A stretch of DNA of 43,701 nucleotides. It comes from Silanimonas sp021297925. Lineage in GTDB: Bacteria > Pseudomonadota > Gammaproteobacteria > Xanthomonadales > Xanthomonadaceae. A model generated the notes under the pieces. The model worked only from the letters and a program-made list of their open reading frames with translations, was not told where the DNA came from and did not search any database. Positions 1 to 7,580 of this stretch are shown in pieces. Where the stretch lies: contig JAPZTL010000016.1 of the NCBI GenBank assembly GCA_027532825.1, positions 1 through 43,701 on the forward strand. The letters are read 5' to 3'. Position numbers and translations under genes: made by a program. Position 1 is the stretch's first letter. Each line of letters begins with the position of its first letter.

Positions 1-549
1 CTTGAGTTCGTAGCGCACCCGGCCCTGCGGCGAGATCGAGAGCCGCCGCTCCGCGATCGCCGGGCGGGCGATGTAGCGGCACAGGCGTTCGAGCTTGTCG
101 CGCTCGTGGGCTTGCGCCGCCACGCCCGCGTGCAGCGAGAAGCCGCCGACCTGGCCGGCATCGCCTTGCAGCGCATCCGCATCGGCCGGCAGCGTCTGCA
201 GCGTCGCCACCTTGCGGCCGGCGTGCTTGCCGGTGGCAATGCGGTAGGTGATCGAACGCATCCGCAGCGCGTCCATGGCGTCGTCGCCCGCAGCGCTTCC
301 TTCCTGGCAGACAGCGCTGGCGCGGCCGACGCCCGCCTGATCGGCCAGCCAGTTCCCGATCACGCGCTGCACGATGGCCAGTACCGGGCCAATGACTTGT
401 GGCTTGCTGGCCAACAGCCAGCGCAGGGGGAACGAAACGCTCAGCACCCACTGGCGAACCGGGCGCGCGCCGAACACGTCGTCCACCAGATGCCGCGCCG
501 ACTCGGCCATGCGGCGCGCACCGCAGCTCGGGTAGAACCCGCGCTGGTG
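1..549 (-). pseudogene. IS91-family transposase remnant, truncated and internally deleted
   Basis: Reading the minus strand from about 549 leftward gives an open frame with the IS91-type zinc-finger stretch (PSCGARRMAESARHLVDDVF), then VRQWVLSVSFPLRWLLA, and later ITYRIATGKHAGRKV, GGFSLHAGVAA and ERLCRYIARPA. All are typical of IS91/IS801-like rolling-circle transposases. The N-terminus is missing because the frame runs into the dehydrogenase fragment at about 550. The central part that should carry the HUH nuclease motif is absent: VIGNWLADQAG passes within a few residues to a C-terminal-type segment. The frame continues off the left edge. I infer a dead element that marks an old insertion or rearrangement. 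Confidence 0.8.
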
Positions 550-551
550 CG

Positions 552-896
552 GTGGTGAACTCGTACACACCGGGAGTCCGCTTGGGCAATCTCTCCACCG
601 TCCTGCCGCGCTACGCCATCGAGGCCATCCGCGAAGCGCCGCCGGCTTTCGGCAAGCAGATCAAGGGCTTCGACATGTCCGATGCGCTGCTCACCGGTGT
701 CGAAACCCGCACCTCATCGCCGGTCCGCCTCACGCGCGGCGACGACGGCCAAAGCCTCAACACGCGCGGCCTGTTCACTGCGGGCGAAGGCGCGGGCTAT
801 GCCGGCGGCATTCTTTCCGCGGGCGTCGATGGCATCCGCGCGGCGGAATGGGTGGCCGAGGCGATGATGGAAGCCGGCGCCGCGCTGCCGGCGTGA
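552..896 (+). pseudogene. 3' fragment of an FAD-dependent dehydrogenase gene (COG2509 type)
   Basis: About 114 codons read in frame to the TGA at 894-896. They carry the C-terminal signature of the NAD(FAD)-utilising dehydrogenases of the COG2509 group: FGKQIKGFDMSDALLTGVET, then TRTSSPVRL, then GLFTAGEGAGYAGGILSAG and VDGIRAAEWV. Complete members are over 500 residues, so this is only the last fifth or so, without the N-terminal FAD-binding fold. The upstream part is replaced by the transposase remnant at about 550. No start codon with a ribosome site precedes it, so it is probably not expressed as a functional protein. Confidence 0.8.
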
Positions 897-927
897 CGCC
901 CGTCACGGTGCGCAGGCCGATAGGCGA

Positions 928-959
928 TACGTTCGTCATCGGATCCGCATGTTCGTCAT
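928..959 (+). promoter_or_regulatory. Candidate LytTR-regulator binding site (direct repeats)
   Basis: The nonamer GTTCGTCAT occurs at 931-939 and again at 951-959, a period of exactly 20 bp on one face of the helix. The first copy with its flank (TACGTTCGT) fits the published LytTR half-site pattern, as I recall it, at every position. The pair ends 7 bp before a possible -35 box and lies upstream of the operon that encodes a LytTR regulator, so autoregulation is likely. The same arrangement recurs at 3672-3700. Confidence 0.6.
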
Positions 960-966
960 TTTCTCG

Positions 967-996
967 TTTTCAATCTGAGTATTCCCAACATAGAGT
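967..996 (+). promoter_or_regulatory. Possible promoter of the CPBP/kinase/regulator operon
   Basis: A -35-like TTTTCA (967-972) is followed after 18 bp by TAGAGT (991-996), a four-of-six match to the -10 consensus. The weak -35 box lying 7 bp after the direct repeats fits a promoter that needs an activator. The start codon at 1025 follows a modest GGAG. Confidence 0.4.
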
Positions 997-1024
997 GCAG
1001 TGACCCCTTGGATGGAGTGAACGC

Positions 1025-1870
1025 ATGTTGACGACCTGGTCTGCGCCTTGGAAGGGTGAGCCGCGCGCCTTTCTGAGGTCCAGCGGCACCGTTCTGGCGT
1101 ACTTCGTTGGCTTTGGTTTGGGCGGCCTTGTGTTCTTCGCCCTGTTCAACCACGTGCTCAAGCCCCTCGTTCCCGATGCATCGCCGTGGCTCAAGGAGTG
1201 GATCAACCTCCTTTCGACCGGCTGGATGTTCGGCGTTGCCCTCGCGGCCTTCCTTCTGGCTCGCGCCAAGCTCAGTGCGCCCGAACGGCGTGTCTCAATA
1301 TGGCAAGCCACATCCGGGCGTCCCGCATGGGCTTGGGGCCTTGTATCGGCGGCCGCTTGGCTCATCATCACAATGACCGCTACGCTGGTGACGGACGGGC
1401 CCTCGGAGATGGGGGCGAGAGCCGCGGCCTACGGATTGATGGAGTGGACCGTACTGTTGGTCACGGCGCTGGCCTGCATCGGCGTGCAGGCCGCCAGCGA
1501 GGAGATCGTCTTTCGCGGATACCTCATGCCGCGCCTTGCCGTCCGCGTAGGGGCGGTCGCCGCCCTGCTCATTTCAACGGTGCTGTTCACCGCACTGCAT
1601 ACAAGCCCAGGTCTTTGGGGCGGGCTGGGCGTCGCGATGTTGGGGCTCTGCATGGGCGTCTCCGCGTGGCGCACGGGATCCTTGCTGCCCGCGATCGGTC
1701 TGCACGTCGTCAACAATGTGTTCTACTTCCTTTACGAACCGAACGGCACGAACGCTGATGTGACGTGGATAGACTTCGCACTGCTCGTCGTGGGCTTGCT
1801 CGTGTGGCTAGGCTGGGTAGAGATGTCGCATCGGCAGCGATCCGCCCTGGCCTCATCCCTGTCGAATTGA
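1025..1870 (+). CDS. CPBP-family intramembrane metalloprotease
   Basis: A polytopic membrane protein of 281 residues with the three CPBP (CAAX protease and bacteriocin-processing, Abi) motifs: EEIVFR with paired Glu 159-160 and Arg164, a histidine in FTALH (His192), and HVVNN (His227 and Asn231). These form the metal-binding and catalytic site within the membrane. Family members cleave prenylated proteins or peptides, or protect against bacteriocins; the substrate here is unknown. The gene is first in an operon: the kinase starts 15 bp after its stop and the LytTR regulator overlaps the kinase. Its control region carries the direct repeats at 928-959. Base composition is lower in GC than the genes to the right. 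A role in processing or sensing a peptide signal is inference. Confidence 0.85.
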   Translation: MLTTWSAPWKGEPRAFLRSSGTVLAYFVGFGLGGLVFFALFNHVLKPLVPDASPWLKEWINLLSTGWMFGVALAAFLLARAKLSAPERRVSIWQATSGRPAWAWGLVSAAAWLIITMTATLVTDGPSEMGARAAAYGLMEWTVLLVTALACIGVQAASEEIVFRGYLMPRLAVRVGAVAALLISTVLFTALHTSPGLWGGLGVAMLGLCMGVSAWRTGSLLPAIGLHVVNNVFYFLYEPNGTNADVTWIDFALLVVGLLVWLGWVEMSHRQRSALASSLSN

Positions 1871-1885
1871 GTAGAGGGTGCTTGG

Positions 1886-2854
1886 GTGCGTGAGGTCACG
1901 GGCTCCGCTTGGCGTTGGGCCTTGGGCGTTTTCGTGGCATTGCTTGTGGGTGTGGCACTTATCAGCCCTTTTGGCGACCCGAACCTGCCAACTGGGCGCA
2001 TCGCATTTATTGTCCCCGTGCTGTTTGGCCTCATGCTAGGGCCAGTGCTTAGCAGTTTTGCCGTCGTGGATCGATGGCCGCGGATCGGCCTAGCGCTGCC
2101 GACGATTCTTGTCCTGGTGGTGGGTTGGGCCTTGGTGCTCCGTCCCGTCATCGTATGGCTCGGCTTCCGGCAAAGCGTGATGCAGGACATCATCAATGTC
2201 GGGGTGGTGGTTGGCGTGATGCTGGCCATCCGCGGTGCATGGCGCGGAATCCGAGCCCGTCGGGCGCTCGAAGAGGCTGAAAGGCTTCGCGAGCTCGCCG
2301 AACAGCGCGCGTTCCAAGCACAGCTGTCCCCCCATGCCCTGCACAATCTGTTGAACACGCTTTATGCCGCCAGCCTCGCTTCGCCGGGACGTGTGCCCGA
2401 ACTCGTCCTGGCGCTCTCTGGGATGATGCGGTATCTCGCGTTGAGCGCAGGAAGGGACCTTGTGACTGCGAGCGATGAGTGGGCATTCATGGAGGGATGT
2501 CGACGCTTCGCGTTGGAACGAAGCAGTCCGGATTCCCGGGTAGACATGGTGCTTGAGGGCGATGCGGACGAGGCTGTTCCGTCGCTTCTAATGGCTTCCC
2601 TGCTCGAGAACGCCCTGAAGAACGGGCGCGACACAGAAGGTCGGATTGACGTCGTCGTGCACTTGGCTATTGAGGTGTCGACGCTGCGCTTCCGCGTCGA
2701 CAACGCCGTGCCATCGTCACCGTCCGCCGAGCCGGGCATGGGCTTGGGGCACTCGCTCGTCCGTCGTCGCTTGGCCCATCTCTATCCGGGCCGTCACCGC
2801 TTCGAAGCTGGCATGCGAGACGGACGGTATGTAGCCGAGCTGGATTTATGGTGA
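1886..2854 (+). CDS. LytS-like sensor histidine kinase
   Basis: Starts at GTG 1886 after GAGGG; 322 residues. The first 118 residues form about four membrane helices with short loops and no recognisable ligand domain. A short coiled coil (about 125-145) leads into the His_kinase domain of LytS/YehU proteins: the phosphoacceptor is His150 in SPHALHNLLNTL, where the family usually has PHFLFN. The ATPase domain has the N box LLENALKNG and a G box with GMGLG. Family knowledge says it phosphorylates the LytTR regulator whose ATG overlaps its end by 7 bp. What it senses cannot be read from the sequence; the neighbouring CPBP protease hints at a membrane or peptide cue. Confidence 0.85.
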   Translation: MREVTGSAWRWALGVFVALLVGVALISPFGDPNLPTGRIAFIVPVLFGLMLGPVLSSFAVVDRWPRIGLALPTILVLVVGWALVLRPVIVWLGFRQSVMQDIINVGVVVGVMLAIRGAWRGIRARRALEEAERLRELAEQRAFQAQLSPHALHNLLNTLYAASLASPGRVPELVLALSGMMRYLALSAGRDLVTASDEWAFMEGCRRFALERSSPDSRVDMVLEGDADEAVPSLLMASLLENALKNGRDTEGRIDVVVHLAIEVSTLRFRVDNAVPSSPSAEPGMGLGHSLVRRRLAHLYPGRHRFEAGMRDGRYVAELDLW

Positions 2855-3543
2855 CACCGGAAACTCTTCTTCCGATCCGGTATGCCAGTGTCGATGACGA
2901 GCCGCAGGCGCACGTCGCGCTGCGTGCGCTTCTCGCGGCGCACCCGGATTTTGTTGACGCGGGTCGATACGCCTCGAAAGCCTCTGCAGTGGCTGGTCTC
3001 GCTCGTCATCCTGTCGCCGTTCTCTTTCTCGATTTCGATCTCGCTGGCTCGACTGGATTTGAGCTGCTCGCCGGTCTCGATGACGTGCCGGTGACGGTAC
3101 TTATCACTGCACATGCGGACTACGCGGTCGAAGCGTTCGAGCGTGGAGTTCGCGACTACCTGCTCAAGCCAGTCAGCGCCGATCGGCTTGCGCTGTGCCT
3201 TGATCGCTTGCGTTCGCTTCTCGTTGATCGTGCCACTCCACGGACGCCAAAGGCACTCGCCTTCTTCTGCGGGCGAGGCCACCGCCTCGTGCCTCCGGGC
3301 GATATCTTCGCGATCGATGCGGAGGGCAACTTCTGCTCGCTCTTGACTGCAAAGGAGCTGATTCTGGTTTCGGAAAGCATGAAGGCGCTGGAGTCGAGGT
3401 TGGCACTCTTCGGCTTCGTCAGGATCCATAAATGCCACATGGTGAACCGCCGCCACGTCGTCGCATTCGACGCCCATGAGGTCACATTGACGGGTGGGAT
3501 CCACCGTCCGATTGGCCGGCTGTATCGCGATGCCGAGTTTTGA
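2848..3543 (+). CDS. LytTR-family response regulator
   Basis: 231 residues in two domains. The receiver domain (about 10-120) has acidic VDDE near the start, phosphoacceptor Asp62 in LFLDFD, and Lys107 in DYLLKP. The C-terminal LytTR DNA-binding domain (about 130-231) contains IFAIDAEGNF, FVRIHKCHMVN and a PIGRLYRDAEF end. LytTR proteins bind paired direct repeats upstream of target promoters. Two such pairs lie upstream of this operon (928-959) and of the S41 gene (3672-3700). It is coupled to the kinase by a 7-bp overlap. A decayed copy of residues 135-177 lies at 5201-5330. Confidence 0.9.
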   Translation: MVTPETLLPIRYASVDDEPQAHVALRALLAAHPDFVDAGRYASKASAVAGLARHPVAVLFLDFDLAGSTGFELLAGLDDVPVTVLITAHADYAVEAFERGVRDYLLKPVSADRLALCLDRLRSLLVDRATPRTPKALAFFCGRGHRLVPPGDIFAIDAEGNFCSLLTAKELILVSESMKALESRLALFGFVRIHKCHMVNRRHVVAFDAHEVTLTGGIHRPIGRLYRDAEF

Positions 3544-3628
3544 AACGACGCAAGAGGGCCCGCTATCGAGGCAGGGCCATTACTGCGAGGCGAGCTCTCC
3601 GCCTGAGGCTTCGGCGCGGGATTCTCTT

Positions 3629-3669
3629 GCAGAACGAATACTGGCGTCGATTTTTTAGCTGGTTCTGCA
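3629..3669. repeat. Inverted repeat TGCAGAAC/GTTCTGCA
   Basis: TGCAGAAC (3629-3636) is matched perfectly by GTTCTGCA (3662-3669), separated by 25 bp that include a run of six T (3651-3656). It lies in the gap between the regulator and the S41 gene and touches the LytTR-type repeats. It could be a weak terminator or an operator; neither is established. Confidence 0.45.
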
Positions 3670-3700
3670 TCGTTCAACACGCTTTCTCGTCGTTCGTCAT
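3669..3700 (+). promoter_or_regulatory. Second candidate LytTR binding site, upstream of the S41 gene
   Basis: GTTCAACAC (3672-3680) and GTTCGTCAT (3692-3700) have the same 20-bp period as the pair at 931-959, and the second copy is identical to both copies there. A -35-like TTGCTT starts at 3708, the same 8-bp step past the repeat end as at the first site (959 to 967). This shared geometry suggests that the LytTR regulator controls both transcription units. The -10 region (around 3731-3737) is poor. Confidence 0.6.
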
Positions 3701-3709
3701 GCGGGCGTT

Positions 3710-3725
3710 GCTTCGAGCTCGAAGC
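3710..3725. repeat. Perfect 16-bp palindrome
   Basis: GCTTCGAGCTCGAAGC reads the same on both strands. It lies where the -35 to -10 interval of the S41 promoter would be, so it could be an operator for a dimeric repressor; no matching copy was seen elsewhere in the window. Confidence 0.4.
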
Positions 3726-3786
3726 CGACGAATCCTCGCGTCACCCCGCCCAAACCAGAGAGGCGGAGACCCGCGAGGTGATCCAT

Positions 3787-5106
3787 ATGAAAATCAAGTT
3801 GAACGCCCTCCAAGTCGAGAACCAACGTCCAATGCGCCAACGCCTGCGCCTTGCCTTCACTTGGGCGGTTATCGTTTGCGCAGCTGCCCCATTTGCGCAC
3901 GCCAAGGATCCAGAAGCCGAGCAGTCTGGCGACGTCGTTGTCCTGATGGCAGCCATTTCGGCAATGAAGGAGAAGGCTCTGACTCGTGAACGAGTGGATT
4001 GGGGCGAAGTCGAGCAAATCGGGCGAAGAAAGCTGGACGATGGGGGGTCGTTAGGTGATGTCCTGGCTTGGGCTGTTGAGCGATTGGGCGATGGTCACAG
4101 TCGAGTAATCACCGCGCAAGAAGCACGGATGTTCCTCGGCAAGCAGGATCATCGCGCCGAGCCCGCAGGTCCTAGCGCGATGCCCCCTCCGCTTGATCCC
4201 AGCGGTCGTCTGGCGATCACGTCGTCCGGTTGCCGCGTGGCCTACTTGCGTGTGCCCTACTTCTTGTCGGCGGATCCGCCGACGATGTCCACCTTTGCCG
4301 GCTCACTGGCCTCGCTCCAGCGGCGCCTTGAGGGAGAGGGGGCTCGGGCCGTGATCATCGACCTTCGGGGAAACGTCGGCGGCAACATGTGGCCCATGTT
4401 GGCCGGGCTATCGGGCGTGCTTGGCGACGGAAAACATGGCGAGATCTGGGCGCCTGACGGTTCGCGACAGGCTTTGGGCACTTCAATCGGGGCGGCGTGG
4501 GCCGGAGTACCCGAGAACGTTGTCATGGCCGATGAATCCTTCAAGGGGCCACAAGCAGCCCTCTGGCCAGCGGCAGTGCTTACCGATCAGCGCACTGCAA
4601 GCAGTGGCGAAGCCATCGCGATCAGCTTCAAGGGGCGCGCGAACACCCGGAGCTTTGGCGACGCAACGCGCGGTGCGTCTTCTGCCAATGAGATTGTGTC
4701 TCTGCCGGATGGTTCGATGATCGCGCTGACCACATCGCTGATGGTTGATCGCAACGGCAAGCGTTACGGCGGTCCGATTACTCCTGACGTGATTTTCAAC
4801 CTTTCCACGCCCGAGCGAGGAGTGTCGCCTCCAATCGAAGATGGCAAGTCCGATCCGGTGTACGAGGCCTCGTTGCAATGGCTGGACGGTACCTGCACCG
4901 CCAAGAACTCTGGCATTGCCTACACGCTCCTCTGGGGCCTCAAGCGATCACCCGAAGGAGAGAATTCTTTGAATCCCTGGGTCGCCGTGGAGAAACCCCA
5001 GGGCGCTGTCGAGTTCAATGGGTGCGACGACTCCCGCCTCGATGAGTATTGCCTACTCGGCGGCGCCATCAAATGGAGTCGTCGAAACTCGCGAGGGGCA
5101 CGCTGA
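3787..5106 (+). CDS. Secreted S41-family peptidase
   Basis: I choose ATG 3787 because GAGG (3775-3778) lies 8 nt before it; the in-frame GTG 3778 and ATG 3832 are alternatives, and the latter would give a more standard signal peptide. The product is 439 residues. A hydrophobic segment ending AAPFAHA is a signal peptide, so the protein acts in the periplasm or outside. The S41 core shows LGDGHSRV, VIIDLRGNVGGNM, TASSGEAIA with the likely Ser nucleophile (about residue 273), then RSFGDATRG and a GGPITPDV end. The Lys of the tail-specific protease dyad is not evident, so it is closer to the Ser-His (S41B/Tricorn-like) type. It lies downstream of the LytTR operon with its own repeat pair. The last 80 residues are not recognised. 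Confidence 0.8.
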   Translation: MKIKLNALQVENQRPMRQRLRLAFTWAVIVCAAAPFAHAKDPEAEQSGDVVVLMAAISAMKEKALTRERVDWGEVEQIGRRKLDDGGSLGDVLAWAVERLGDGHSRVITAQEARMFLGKQDHRAEPAGPSAMPPPLDPSGRLAITSSGCRVAYLRVPYFLSADPPTMSTFAGSLASLQRRLEGEGARAVIIDLRGNVGGNMWPMLAGLSGVLGDGKHGEIWAPDGSRQALGTSIGAAWAGVPENVVMADESFKGPQAALWPAAVLTDQRTASSGEAIAISFKGRANTRSFGDATRGASSANEIVSLPDGSMIALTTSLMVDRNGKRYGGPITPDVIFNLSTPERGVSPPIEDGKSDPVYEASLQWLDGTCTAKNSGIAYTLLWGLKRSPEGENSLNPWVAVEKPQGAVEFNGCDDSRLDEYCLLGGAIKWSRRNSRGAR

Positions 5107-5200
5107 GGGACGTGTGGTCAGTTCCTCCCGCGAACGCCGACGCCGTGGCGCAGCCCGTGGTGGTCGCCACGATGCCCATCAAGCTTCGTGCGATGTAGAC

Positions 5201-5330
5201 AAAGGTACTCGCTTTTTCCTGCTGACGAGGCCATTGCCTCATTCTGCCCGACGGCATCGTCGCGGTTGAGGCGGAGGGCGACTTCTGCTTGCCAGTGACT
5301 GCCAAGGAGAATGGTCTCGTTCGAGAAAGC
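5201..5330 (+). pseudogene. Decayed copy of a LytTR DNA-binding domain
   Basis: These 130 nt align without gaps to 3249-3378 in the LytTR regulator gene at about 73% identity by hand count. Read from 5202, the protein matches residues 135-177 of that regulator (for example AEGDFC against AEGNFC, then TAKE and ES), but an in-frame TGA at 5223-5225 interrupts it. No receiver domain or start codon precedes it. The last bases run into the hppA terminator. It is best read as the relic of a second, diverged regulator gene of this family. Confidence 0.8.
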
Positions 5331-5350
5331 CCCGCCGTTTTGGCGGGGCT
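5328..5350 (-). terminator. Terminator hairpin downstream of hppA
   Basis: AGCCCCGCC and GGCGGGGCT form a perfect 9-bp stem around a 5-nt loop, 31 bp past the hppA stop on the minus strand. The minus strand then reads TTTCTCG, a short imperfect U tract. It also blocks plus-strand transcription coming from the S41 gene. Confidence 0.7.
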
Positions 5351-5381
5351 CCGGTTTCGCACCAGCCTCTTCCGGCAATTG

Positions 5382-7415
5382 TCAGAGCAGCGGCACCAGC
5401 AGCAGGGCGACGATGTTGATGATCTTGATGAGCGGGTTGATGGCCGGGCCGGCGGTGTCCTTGTAAGGGTCGCCGACGGTGTCGCCGGTTACGGCGGCCT
5501 TGTGGGCGTCAGAGCCCTTGCCGCCGTGGTGGCCTTCCTCGATGTACTTCTTGGCGTTATCCCAGGCGCCGCCGCCGGTGCACATCGAGATGGCCACGAA
5601 CAGGCCGGTCACGATGGTGCCCATCAGCAGGCCGCCGAGCGCCGCCGGGCCGAGGATCACGCCCACGAGGATCGGGATGATCAGCGGCAGCATCGAAGGC
5701 ACGATCATTTCGCGGATCGCCGACTTCGTCAGCAGGTCCACGGCCTTGTCGTACTGCGGCTTGCCGGTGCCTTCCATGATCCCCGGGATCTCGCGGAACT
5801 GGCGGCGCACTTCCTCCACCACCGCACCGGCCGCGCGGCCCACCGCCTGCATGGCGTAGGCGCCGAACAGGTAGGGGATCAGGCCGCCGATCAGCAGGCC
5901 GATCAGGACCTCGGGCTTGTCGATCGAGAAGTCGACGACGTCCTGGCCGAACTTCTCGTCCAGCTTGTGCGCGTAGTCGGCGAACAGCACCAGCGCGGCA
6001 AGGCCGGCCGAACCGATGGCGTAGCCCTTGGTGACGGCCTTCGTCGTGTTGCCCACGGCGTCGAGCGCGTCCGTCGTCTTACGGATCTCCTTGTCGAGGC
6101 CGCTCATCTCGGCGATGCCGCCGGCGTTGTCGGTGATCGGGCCGTAGGCGTCGAGCGCCACGATCACGCCCGCCATCGACAGCATTGACGTCGCGGCGAC
6201 CGCGATGCCCATCAGGCCGGCCAGCGAGTAGCAGCACCAGATCGCCAGCGCGACCGCCAACACCGGGGCCGCCGTCGACTTCATCGACACGGCGAGGCCG
6301 GCGATGACGTTGGTGCCGTGGCCGGTCACCGAGGCGGCGGCGACGTCACGCACCGGCTTGTACTCGGTGGCGGTGTAGTACTCGGTGATCACCACCATCG
6401 CCGCAGTCAGCACGAGGCCGACGATGGCGCAGAGGAAGATCTGCAGCGTGTTGACGGCGATCATCGCGTCGGTGACGAACCAGAAGCCGATGGCCGACAA
6501 CAGGCCCGCGACGATCAGGCCCTTGTAGAGCGCCTTCATGATCTTGCCGTCGCTGCCCACCTTCACGAAGAAGGTGCCGATGATCGAGGCGATGATCGAC
6601 ACCGCGCCGAGCACCAGCGGGTACATCACGCCAGCGAAGCCGTAGGTGCTGAAGGTGATGCCGGCGATCAGCATCGCTGCCACGATCGTCACCGCGTAAG
6701 TCTCAAACAGGTCGGCGGCCATGCCGGCACAGTCGCCGACGTTGTCGCCCACGTTGTCGGCGATCACCGCCGGGTTGCGCGGATCGTCCTCCGGGATGCC
6801 GGCTTCGACCTTGCCCACGAGGTCGGCGCCGACGTCGGCGCCCTTGGTGAAGATGCCGCCGCCGAGGCGGGCGAAGATCGAGATCAGCGAGCTGCCGAAG
6901 GCGAGGCCGATCATCGGCTGCAGGGCCGCCTTGATCGCCGCTTCGTCATTCACCGCGCCGCCGACGAACCAGAAGTAGCCGGCCACGCCGAGCAGGCCGA
7001 GGCCCACGACCAACAGGCCGGTGACCGCGCCGCCCTTGAAGCTGACGTTGAGCGCCTCGTTGAGTCCCTTCGTGGCCGCCTGCGTCGTGCGCACATTGGC
7101 ACGCACCGAGACGAACATGCCGATGAAGCCGGCGAGGCCCGAGAGCACGGCGCCGATCGCGAAGCCGATGGCCGTCGACCAGCCCAGCGCCGGCACGAAG
7201 CCGATCACCAGGAAGAGCACGACGCCGACGATGGCGATGGTGGTGTATTGCCGCCGCAGGTAGGCGCCGGCGCCTTCCTGGATGGCCGCGGCGATCTGCT
7301 GCATTCGTTCATTGCCGGCCGGCTGCGCGAGGATCCAGCGCGCCGACACGATTCCATAAAGGATGGCGACCACGGCACACGACAGTGCGATGGCGATTCC
7401 GTACTGCTCCAACAT
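5382..7415 (-). CDS. hppA: Membrane-bound proton-translocating pyrophosphatase
   Basis: 677 residues, the usual length for H+-PPases, with about 16 membrane helices. It hydrolyses pyrophosphate and pumps protons across the inner membrane. The PPi/Mg site is visible as DVGADLVGKVEAGIPEDDP (about 194-212) and DNVGDNVGDCAG (about 220-231), with a later acidic/lysine motif ending GDPYKDTAGPAINP. Lys459 in GNTTKAVTKGYA is the residue that marks the K+-independent subfamily. ATG at 7415 follows a strong GGGGAGGT site. A hairpin at 5328-5350 ends the transcript. The pyrophosphate-dependent phosphofructokinase encoded at 11103-12356 on the same strand makes or uses the same PPi, so the two enzymes probably share the PPi pool. 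Confidence 0.97.
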   Translation of the reverse strand: MLEQYGIAIALSCAVVAILYGIVSARWILAQPAGNERMQQIAAAIQEGAGAYLRRQYTTIAIVGVVLFLVIGFVPALGWSTAIGFAIGAVLSGLAGFIGMFVSVRANVRTTQAATKGLNEALNVSFKGGAVTGLLVVGLGLLGVAGYFWFVGGAVNDEAAIKAALQPMIGLAFGSSLISIFARLGGGIFTKGADVGADLVGKVEAGIPEDDPRNPAVIADNVGDNVGDCAGMAADLFETYAVTIVAAMLIAGITFSTYGFAGVMYPLVLGAVSIIASIIGTFFVKVGSDGKIMKALYKGLIVAGLLSAIGFWFVTDAMIAVNTLQIFLCAIVGLVLTAAMVVITEYYTATEYKPVRDVAAASVTGHGTNVIAGLAVSMKSTAAPVLAVALAIWCCYSLAGLMGIAVAATSMLSMAGVIVALDAYGPITDNAGGIAEMSGLDKEIRKTTDALDAVGNTTKAVTKGYAIGSAGLAALVLFADYAHKLDEKFGQDVVDFSIDKPEVLIGLLIGGLIPYLFGAYAMQAVGRAAGAVVEEVRRQFREIPGIMEGTGKPQYDKAVDLLTKSAIREMIVPSMLPLIIPILVGVILGPAALGGLLMGTIVTGLFVAISMCTGGGAWDNAKKYIEEGHHGGKGSDAHKAAVTGDTVGDPYKDTAGPAINPLIKIINIVALLLVPLL

Positions 7416-7455
7416 CCTGACCTCCCCAGACTTCGGACTTGAACCCAGACGCGAG

Positions 7456-7477
7456 AAGGCGGCCGGACGGCCGCCTT
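7456..7477 (-). terminator. Hairpin after the sigma/anti-sigma pair
   Basis: AAGGCGGCC and GGCCGCCTT make a perfect 9-bp stem with a GGAC loop between the anti-sigma stop (7581) and the hppA start (7415). There is no U tract, so it may be a weak terminator or an element of the hppA leader. Confidence 0.45.
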
Positions 7478-7580
7478 GGACCGAGTATTGCCGATGGGGG
7501 AGCGGGGCGCCATGCCGCCGGGGGTGTCCATCGTGCGGCGACGCCGCACGGCAGCGAGGCTTTCATGCTGCGCTGCCGCA

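Noticed and set aside
399..551. In-frame upstream extension of the dehydrogenase fragment into the transposase region
   Set aside because: The codons before about 552 are antisense to the transposase remnant and show no dehydrogenase similarity.
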